In this document: in pieces, positions 13,005 through 17,487 of the stretch
How positions within the stretch are numbered: the stretch's first letter is position 1
Layout: every line of letters starts with the position of its first letter
Assembly (NCBI GenBank): GCA_018221165.1
Contig: JAAOYD010000040.1
Location: 1 to 17,487 of the forward strand
From: Candidatus Woesearchaeota archaeon
Lineage (GTDB): Archaea > Nanobdellota > Nanobdellia > Woesearchaeales > UBA525
Direction of reading: 5' to 3'
Length of the DNA: 17,487 bases
Program-made: the position numbers and the translations under genes
Notes under the pieces: model-generated
Database searches by the model: none
Told to the model about the DNA's origin: nothing
The model's input: the letters and a program-made list of their open reading frames with translations, nothing else

Positions 13005-14060
13005 ACTCTGTTCCATTGTCCCCTTGAGCATTTTTCTCAGTTTGTAGGAGTTGCCTTGTACTGCATAACCACACCATCCCTGTAACGATCGTTTCACTGA
13101 GACTTCATCAATCAATCCTTGTTCGTAGTCTTCAAGAAGCACTCTGAGACGCGTGAAAACCCTTCGCTTGTTTCGTCGCTTAACGCGTCTGTAGAGATAA
13201 AAAACCTTAAAGCCGAGCAGGTCGACACCTTGACCTAAGGGTTTGATGGCGCATTTATCCGGATGCAACTCCAGGAGCAAGTATTTCTTGAGATATTCTT
13301 TGATGACCCCTAAGTACCATCTCAGCATTGTTTGTGACGTGTGAACGATGAGGAAATCGTCGACGTAACGAAGATAATGCTTCGCTTTGAGTTGATGCTT
13401 GATATACTGGTCAAGTTCGTTCAGGTAGATATTTGCGAAGAACTGGCTCGTCCAGTTGCCGAGCGGCATGCCTTTCCCTGTATTGTTCGTTCGATGATTT
13501 TGCAGGATGAGCTGTATGAGGTGGATAATTTCCTCATCCTTGATATGTTTGCTGATGAGTTTGACGAGGATGCTGTGACTGACATTGTCGAAGTAGTGCT
13601 TGATATCTGCTTTGAGGACATACACTCCGACATGATTTCTGTCCTTGCCATTCACGACGAGATGACCGTTGGAAGACGCTCTTCTCACAAAGCAGTCGAA
13701 ACGTTTTAGAGCCGTGCTTGTTCCTTTGTTCTTTCTGCTGGCGTAGCTGTCATTGATGAACCTCGGTTCGAAAATTGGTTCTAGGATGTTGACGAGTGCA
13801 TGATGTGCTATTCTGTCTCTGTACGTGCTCTTGCTGATCTTCCTCGTCTTCGGGTCGCGGAGGATGAAGGTCTTGAGAGGGTTGGGCGTGTAGGTTTTCA
13901 TCTTTAATTCATGACGGAGAACTGCGAGATTCATTGTGAGATTCTGTTCGAATTTGCAGACTGCTTGGCTTCTGCTTTTTCCTCTCCGTGCTTTCTGATG
14001 GGCTAACAGGAGGTTATTCCAAGAATAGAGTTTTTTGTAGAGATTCCTGTAGGTCTTCAT
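12957..14060 (-). CDS. DGR reverse transcriptase
   Basis: A 367-aa reverse transcriptase of the diversity-generating retroelement class, which makes adenine-mutagenised cDNA from the template repeat. RT motifs are in order: YRDRIAHHALVNIL (80-93), KADIKHYFDNVSH with catalytic D152, GMPLGNWTSQFFANIYLNELD (from 197; the DGR-type G-N-x-T-S-Q variant), YVDD at 232-235 with the catalytic Asp pair, and GVDLLGF (278-284). There is no maturase or endonuclease domain, which separates it from group II introns. SD-like AGGGGAT precedes ATG 14060. The gene starts 20 nt after the template repeat. The last about 15 residues are encoded across the convergent LAGLIDADG-type gene and may not be ancestral. Confidence 0.94.
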   Translation of the reverse strand: MKTYRNLYKKLYSWNNLLLAHQKARRGKSRSQAVCKFEQNLTMNLAVLRHELKMKTYTPNPLKTFILRDPKTRKISKSTYRDRIAHHALVNILEPIFEPRFINDSYASRKNKGTSTALKRFDCFVRRASSNGHLVVNGKDRNHVGVYVLKADIKHYFDNVSHSILVKLISKHIKDEEIIHLIQLILQNHRTNNTGKGMPLGNWTSQFFANIYLNELDQYIKHQLKAKHYLRYVDDFLIVHTSQTMLRWYLGVIKEYLKKYLLLELHPDKCAIKPLGQGVDLLGFKVFYLYRRVKRRNKRRVFTRLRVLLEDYEQGLIDEVSVKRSLQGWCGYAVQGNSYKLRKMLKGTMEQSLSTLRPASPIAAQHL

Positions 14061-14080
14061 GAATATCCCCTACAAGAGGT

Positions 14081-14162
14081 CATTCCGCGAGCGGTCCTGT
14101 TGTTGTCGTTGTCGGCGTTGATGTTGGTGTTGTCGTTGTTGTCGCCGAGCACCAAGGCACGC
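14081..14162 (-). repeat. DGR template repeat (TR)
   Basis: An 82-bp copy of the 3' part of the target gene, placed between target and RT. On the minus strand it is a run of AAC/GAC codons (reading ...GDNNDNTNINADNDNNRTARGM in the target frame) containing 26 adenines. Aligned to 14363-14444 it shows 15 mismatches, all at TR adenines (13 A to G, 2 A to T), and none at the other 56 positions. This is the signature of adenine-specific mutagenic retrohoming. The constant GC-rich end AGGACCGCTCGCGG probably acts as the IMH-like element. Confidence 0.95.
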
Positions 14163-14329
14163 ACGTTGTAGTCCAGTCACCGTGATTTGCCACTGCCGCT
14201 CCATACGTTCACTCAGAGAGTTACCAGCTGACGCGGCTGTATTTCATGACAGCGAGGCTGCCGTGATGACGGGGCGTGTGGCCCCTGGACCGACGATTGT
14301 TGTCCAGTCGGTTGTAGGGGAGTGTGAAA
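14163..14329. other. Spacer between DGR target and TR
   Basis: The 167-nt spacer holds no convincing gene and no Avd-like coding region. It contains short inverted repeats, listed separately, and would form the 5' part of a TR RNA transcribed on the minus strand. Confidence 0.5.
14271..14320. other. Inverted repeats downstream of the variable repeat
   Basis: CCCCT (14282-14286) pairs with AGGGG (14316-14320) and encloses a second stem ACCGAC/GTCGGT (14289-14294/14307-14312). An alternative 5-bp hairpin GGGGC/GCCCC (14271-14275/14281-14285) competes with it. In phage BPP-1 a cruciform just after the IMH stimulates retrohoming; here the hairpin lies about 43 bp after VR, so the role is inferred. 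It might instead end the target transcript. Confidence 0.4.
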
Positions 14330-14983
14330 TCAGGAACCTTTGTTTCCTGTGGAGATTTTTTGCACCCCGCGAGCGGTCCTGCCGACGTCGTCGTCGGCGT
14401 CGATGTCGGCGTAGCCGCTGCTGCCGCCGAGCACCAAGGCACGCTTCACTTCTTGTGTGGGTTTCTTGTTGAATCGCCAGAGGTAGGGTTTCTTGTTGTT
14501 GAGCCAGCCATAGACTTCTTTGACCTTGTCGATGTCGTCAGTGCCGAGGAGAGCTTTGGTGGCTGCGCGCATATAATCGTTGAGGTAGCCTTCTTGGCCG
14601 GTGATGTCTGCTTCGACGACAAGCGGGTTGTCTTGGTCGATACCATGCACTACCCTGTCAAGTCCGTTTGGGGTGTAGATGATTTGCGTGCCTGTCATCA
14701 TCCAATGCTGCTTGAAATCATCAGCGAGCAGCTTTCGCACGGTCTTGACGTGTTCGTCTCCTTGATTGTCGAAGAGGTTCTCCATGAGTCCCCAGTATTC
14801 AAGACCTGTGATAAGCCGCCACGGGCTTTCCTGCAGTGCTTCTTGCCATCCTGCTTGGTTGAGGTACGTGCCGTTGTCGAGCAAGGACGCAGAAAGCTCG
14901 AGAGAAACAGGACCTTCAGGCATACGAAGATTGTGCAGTTGATAGCTTGATGGGGGTGTGATATGGAAATCTGCTGTATTCAT
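14330..14983 (-). CDS. DGR target protein with C-terminal variable region
   Basis: A 217-aa soluble protein that is the substrate of the retroelement. Residues 1-180 are constant and include GYLNDYMRAATKALLGTDD and NKKPYLWRFNKKPTQEVKR just before the variable part. The variable repeat covers about residues 182-207 (ALVLGGSSGYADIDADDDVG, then RTARGV), and the protein ends ten residues later. The G-G-S...R-x-A-R-G frame resembles variable regions of DGR targets with C-type-lectin-like folds, but the fold is not proven. Twelve codons differ in sense from the TR. No signal peptide is present. ATG 14983 is preferred over GTG 14992, which lies within the SD GGAGTGAT. Confidence 0.88.
   Translation of the reverse strand: MNTADFHITPPSSYQLHNLRMPEGPVSLELSASLLDNGTYLNQAGWQEALQESPWRLITGLEYWGLMENLFDNQGDEHVKTVRKLLADDFKQHWMMTGTQIIYTPNGLDRVVHGIDQDNPLVVEADITGQEGYLNDYMRAATKALLGTDDIDKVKEVYGWLNNKKPYLWRFNKKPTQEVKRALVLGGSSGYADIDADDDVGRTARGVQKISTGNKGS
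14363..14444 (-). repeat. DGR variable repeat (VR)
   Basis: An 82-bp segment at the 3' end of the target gene, 67/82 identical to the TR at 14081-14162. Relative to TR, eleven clustered AAC/GAC/ACC codons became GGC, AGC, TAC, GCC, GAC or GTC, the ATG at the end became GTG, and one change (GGA to GGG) is silent. The ATC codon and two GAC codons are unchanged. No stop codon can arise from AAC by adenine change, which fits a selected template. Confidence 0.95.
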
Positions 14984-15025
14984 GGGAATCACTCCGTGTA
15001 TTGATACTCAAGGAGAAAGAGGAGC

Positions 15026-15037
15026 CATTTATAAATG
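15026..15037 (-). promoter_or_regulatory. Promoter of DGR target gene
   Basis: CATTTATAAATG is a perfect 12-bp palindrome containing the TATA octamer TTTATAAA. It is placed to start transcription near 15005 with a leader of about 20 nt that carries SD GGAGTGAT. A short inverted repeat CTACTT/AAGTAG (15050-15063) flanks it upstream. Confidence 0.5.
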
Positions 15038-15076
15038 TATTTACTATCACTACTTAAAAGTAGCCATTCTACCTCT

Positions 15077-15199
15077 TCATACCTTATGCAACTTCAAGAA
15101 GTACTGCTCAATTTCCTTCTTCGATTTCGGCGTGATTTTTGCGCTACCAGAAAGAGCTTCAAGCTGTAAGAGTGCTTCATTCGTAGTGGTTGGTTTCAT
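15077..15199 (-). CDS. Possible 40-aa (or 48-aa) small protein
   Basis: A short frame beginning ATG 15199 encodes MKPTTTNEALLQLEALSGSA followed by a Lys-rich amphipathic helix (KSKKEIEQYFLKLHKV). An in-frame ATG at 15223 would give 48 aa. A TATA-like ATCTTTAAGAATG stands about 30 nt before ATG 15199, compatible with leaderless expression. It lies on the same strand as the DGR target, about 95 nt upstream of it. No family is recognised. Composition looks protein-like, but the length leaves real doubt. The overlapping plus-strand frame is less plausible. Confidence 0.45.
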   Translation of the reverse strand: MKPTTTNEALLQLEALSGSAKITPKSKKEIEQYFLKLHKV

Positions 15200-15294
15200 G
15201 ATGTATTGAAGGTTTTTTCTCATTCTTAAAGATAGTTATTGAGTTCGGACTATTTCCGGTTAAAGTCTTTTCTCGACCATTTCTTCCTTTTTTC

Positions 15295-15314
15295 ATTGTA
15301 CACAATATTTAAAA
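15295..15314 (+). promoter_or_regulatory. ArsR/suf promoter with inverted-repeat operator
   Basis: ATTGT-AC-ACAAT (15295-15306) overlaps the upstream edge of the TATA-like ATATTTAAAAA (15305-15315), which is centred 27 nt before ATG 15337. A repressor bound to the repeat would block TBP/TFB. This is consistent with autoregulation by the ArsR-type protein encoded next. Confidence 0.5.
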
Positions 15315-15336
15315 ACCCGTGAAATTTCCTTCACAT

Positions 15337-15693
15337 ATGACCTCTCTGGACATAGATGTGGAACAGCATATGTTCTGTCTCGAGACGCTTGCGAACGAGT
15401 TACGCTTAGATATCATCCGCCTCCTCAACGACGGCAAGGCGATGAATGTCAACCAGCTCGCCGAAGCGACGAAGGCAGAACGAAGCAGGGTAAGCCATGC
15501 ACTGGCGAACCTGAAGCAATGCAAGCTCGTCATAGTCGAGAAGAAAGGCCGTGAGATGCGCTATTCGCTTGACGAATCAACACCTTTGTTTAAGCAGCGC
15601 AAAGGCAACATCTTTGACATGATCGAGGAGCACGCCCGCACCCAATGTCCAACGTGCAAGAAGTATCAAAATAGGGTGAACGGGAAGAAATGA
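15337..15693 (+). CDS. ArsR-type winged-helix regulator, probable suf repressor
   Basis: A 118-aa DNA-binding protein with an ArsR-type winged helix: the scaffold helix LETLANELRLDIIRLLNDG, recognition helix-turn-helix MNVNQLAEATKAERSRVSHALANLKQ, and wing LVIVEKKGREMRYSLD. Four cysteines are present: one near the N-terminus (MFCLE), one after the recognition helix (KQCKL), and a C-terminal CPTC pair (QCPTCKK). These could ligate an iron-sulfur cluster or a metal. ATG 15337 fits leaderless initiation from the TATA at 15305-15315; an in-frame GTG at 15319 is less likely. The stop overlaps the sufB start as ATGA, so regulator and sufB are translationally coupled. Confidence 0.88.
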   Translation: MTSLDIDVEQHMFCLETLANELRLDIIRLLNDGKAMNVNQLAEATKAERSRVSHALANLKQCKLVIVEKKGREMRYSLDESTPLFKQRKGNIFDMIEEHARTQCPTCKKYQNRVNGKK

Positions 15694-17084
15694 GTATCAA
15701 CGTGAGTCGTGAGCGGCACGAAGCACCAGTTGTTGCGAAGATACGACACCAAGAAGCGCCCGGTCTCACTGAAGACGTGGTGCGTACAATTTCTGCAAGC
15801 AAGAATGAGCCAGAGTGGATGCTCAAGATACGCTTGGATGCGTACAAAGCGTATGAACAGAAGGCCATGCCCGCCTGGGAGAAGCAACCAGATCTTTCCG
15901 GACTTGATTTAGATAAGATTAGCTACTACGTCGCTCCTGACGCGCAGCAAAGCAGATCATGGGACGACGTGCCTGCGGAAATCAAAGATACGTTCGAGAA
16001 GCTTGGCATTCCCGAGGCTGAACGGAAAGCACTCGGTGGTGTAGGTGCACAATTTGATTCTGAAGTCGTTTATCACAATCTCAAAGAAGAATTCTCAAAA
16101 CAAGGAGTGATATTTGAAGACTTGGATGTGGCGGTCAAGAAATATCCTGATTTGGTAAAGAAACACTTCTCAAAGTGTATTAACATTCACGATCACAAAT
16201 TTATCAGTCTTCATTACGCTGTTTGGTCAGGTGGCACCTTCATCTACATTCCGAAAGGCGTGAAAGTCGAAATTCCGCTGCAAGCCTACTTTCGCATGAA
16301 CACAAAAAGCATGGGACAGTTCGAGCACACCTTGATTATCGTTGACGAAGATGCTGAATTGCATTACATCGAAGGTTGCAGTGCTCCTCGCTACGATGAA
16401 AGTTCGCTGCATGCTGGCGGCGTTGAGATATTTGTTAGTAAGAACGCGAAAGCGCGCTATTCCAGCGTCGAGAACTGGTCGAAAAACACCTACAACTTGA
16501 ATACCAAGCGTGCTATCGTTGAGCAGAATGGTCGCATTGAATGGGTCAGCGGCAACCTTGGTTCAGGAGCGACCATGCTCTATCCGTGTTCCATCCTCAA
16601 GGGAGAAGGAGCGCACGCAGAACACATCAGCATCGCGTTTGCGGCTGCGGGCCAAGACCAAGATACCGGTGCGAAAGTGTATCATCTTGCTCCGAAGACA
16701 ACCTCAACGGTTAAAGCGAAGAGCATCAGCCAAGGTGGCGGTAGAACGAACTACCGCGGCCATCTCTGCATTAAGAAAGGCGCAGCAGGCAGCAAAGCTT
16801 CGGTTGAATGCGACGCACTCATGTTCGATGAAGGCAGCTCAACCGACACGATGCCCTACATCGACGTGCAGGAACAAGATGTAGAACTGGCACACGAGGC
16901 ACGCGTTGGCAAGATCAGCGACGAGAACATCTTCTACTTAATGAGCCGTGGACTTTCTGAGGAAGAAGCAGTCGAGATGATTGTGAACGGTTTCTTAGAG
17001 CCAGTGACAAAAGAATTACCTATTGAATACGCAGTAGAGTTGAACAAGCTGATTACACTCGAGATAGAGGGATTATTAGGATGA
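15690..17084 (+). CDS. sufB: Fe-S cluster assembly scaffold SufB
   Basis: SufB (464 aa), scaffold of the SufBCD complex on which iron-sulfur clusters are built in the cytoplasm. Diagnostic stretches are VGAQFDSEVVYHNLKEEFSKQGVIF, HYAVWSGGTFIYIPKGVKVEIPLQAYFR, the beta-helix core YIEGCSAPRYDESSLHAGGVEI, and the end GLSEEEAVEMIVNGFLEP. The expected functional cysteine lies in SVECDALM (C374), at the site equivalent to the conserved Cys of E. coli SufB, followed by the conserved EARVGKISDENIFYLMSRG. The length is normal. It is flanked by ATGA overlaps with the regulator upstream and sufD downstream. No sufC ATPase gene is in this window. Confidence 0.96.
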   Translation: MSINVSRERHEAPVVAKIRHQEAPGLTEDVVRTISASKNEPEWMLKIRLDAYKAYEQKAMPAWEKQPDLSGLDLDKISYYVAPDAQQSRSWDDVPAEIKDTFEKLGIPEAERKALGGVGAQFDSEVVYHNLKEEFSKQGVIFEDLDVAVKKYPDLVKKHFSKCINIHDHKFISLHYAVWSGGTFIYIPKGVKVEIPLQAYFRMNTKSMGQFEHTLIIVDEDAELHYIEGCSAPRYDESSLHAGGVEIFVSKNAKARYSSVENWSKNTYNLNTKRAIVEQNGRIEWVSGNLGSGATMLYPCSILKGEGAHAEHISIAFAAAGQDQDTGAKVYHLAPKTTSTVKAKSISQGGGRTNYRGHLCIKKGAAGSKASVECDALMFDEGSSTDTMPYIDVQEQDVELAHEARVGKISDENIFYLMSRGLSEEEAVEMIVNGFLEPVTKELPIEYAVELNKLITLEIEGLLG

Positions 17085-17487
17085 CGCTCGCACCGCCAGA
17101 ACACATCAAGACGCCCATGGGAGCTTGGCACTTCTTCGACGACATTGAATTAGAGAACGGAAAAGAACACAATATTCAGTATGAAGAAGTAGAAGGTATA
17201 GAAATCATTCCTTTTGAGGGTGTTGGTGATGGATTAGTAAAAGAAAAACTCCTCACGCTCTTTCCCAAAGACCATCTCACCGAAGAACACGCAGCGAAGT
17301 TGACCGGTGGATTACTCATCAAGATTACTCAGCCAGTCATGCGACCGCTCTTCATCAAACACACATTCACGGAAAGCGCCAACTGGCACACACTCATCAT
17401 CGTCGAGAACGGCGCCAGCGCGAAAATTATAGAGACTTTCGACGGCGAAGCAAAGACAGTCAGTCATTGTACCGAAGCATTCCTTGG
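17081..17487 (+). CDS. sufD: SufD-like Fe-S assembly protein, partial
   Basis: The N-terminal about 135 residues of a second SufB/SufD family protein, cut by the right window edge. It starts MTLAPPEHIKTPMGAWHFFD, then shows the family's GLLIKITQPVMRPLFIKHTF strand pair and WHTLIIVENGASAKIIETFDG, matching the start of the beta-helix domain. SufD forms a heterodimer with SufB and takes part in iron delivery. The start codon shares ATGA with the sufB stop, so it is translationally coupled. SufD rather than a second SufB is inferred from the shorter N-terminus and from gene order. Confidence 0.85.
   Translation, partial: MTLAPPEHIKTPMGAWHFFDDIELENGKEHNIQYEEVEGIEIIPFEGVGDGLVKEKLLTLFPKDHLTEEHAAKLTGGLLIKITQPVMRPLFIKHTFTESANWHTLIIVENGASAKIIETFDGEAKTVSHCTEAFL

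Noticed and set aside
12957..14060. Group II intron or retron reverse transcriptase
   Set aside because: No maturase/endonuclease domain, no intron ribozyme and no msr/msd; the GNWTSQ motif and adjacent TR/VR pair are specific to DGRs.
14221..14442. A 73-codon frame across VR and the spacer (MPWCSAAAAATPTSTPT...), considered as a frameshifted continuation of the target protein
   Set aside because: It reads the VR in the wrong frame; the target frame keeps AAC-derived codons and a plausible end. No sign that a frameshift is needed.
14958..15209. An 83-codon plus-strand frame starting MIWKSAVFMGI
   Set aside because: It overlaps the 5' end and promoter of the DGR target and the small minus-strand ORF, has no SD, and shows no family pattern.
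1..17487. CRISPR arrays or insertion sequences
   Set aside because: No regularly spaced direct repeats and no transposase-like frames or terminal inverted repeats were found; the only repeat pair of note is TR/VR.

Overview
The window reads as a gene-dense archaeal chromosome segment, most likely from a DPANN-type lineage (Woesearchaeota/Pacearchaeota-like; this placement is inference). Archaeal marks seen directly are eL18, RNA polymerase subunit Rpo3, an archaeal/eukaryotic-type TrpRS, a presenilin-like GxGD protease, an archaeal 7S SRP RNA, TTTATAAA-type TATA boxes about 27 nt before many start codons (leaderless mRNAs), and GGAGGTGAT-type Shine-Dalgarno (SD) sites in operons.

Left part (1-7573), mixed housekeeping genes on both strands: a partial membrane protein and trpS (minus), a five-helix membrane protein coupled to a COG1325-type RNA-binding protein (minus), a presenilin-like protease (plus), a metallo-beta-lactamase-fold protein that has lost its HxHxDH ligands together with a nitrilase-family hydrolase (minus), SRP RNA and a two-helix potassium-channel-like protein (plus), an SGNH hydrolase, a 49-aa zinc-ribbon protein and an unidentified 202-aa protein (minus). 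Convergent genes abut with 0-3 bp between them.

Middle (7574-11844): one ribosomal protein/RNA polymerase operon in classical archaeal order, rpsM-rpsD-rpsK-rpoD-tRNA-Leu(GAG)-rpl18e-rpl13-rps9. uS4 has a long Lys/Glu/Pro/Ala tail and uS11 a similar N-terminal extension, so low-complexity coding crosses the gene junction. The tRNA leader can form competing hairpins, and the tRNA has C at position 33.

Accessory island (about 11845-15200): after rps9, where rpoN/rpoK/rps2 would often follow, lie a strongly structured leader, a LAGLIDADG-type endonuclease-like gene, and on the minus strand a complete diversity-generating retroelement (DGR): target gene with a C-terminal variable repeat (VR), template repeat (TR), and DGR-type reverse transcriptase. 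TR and VR are 82 bp each with 15 differences, and all 15 fall on template adenines of the coding strand. No Avd accessory gene is visible. A small 40-48 aa ORF lies upstream of the target.

Right end (15295-17487): an ArsR-type regulator with four cysteines, preceded by an inverted repeat beside its TATA box, is translationally coupled to sufB and then a partial sufD: a SUF iron-sulfur assembly operon with a probable built-in Fe-S or metal sensor.
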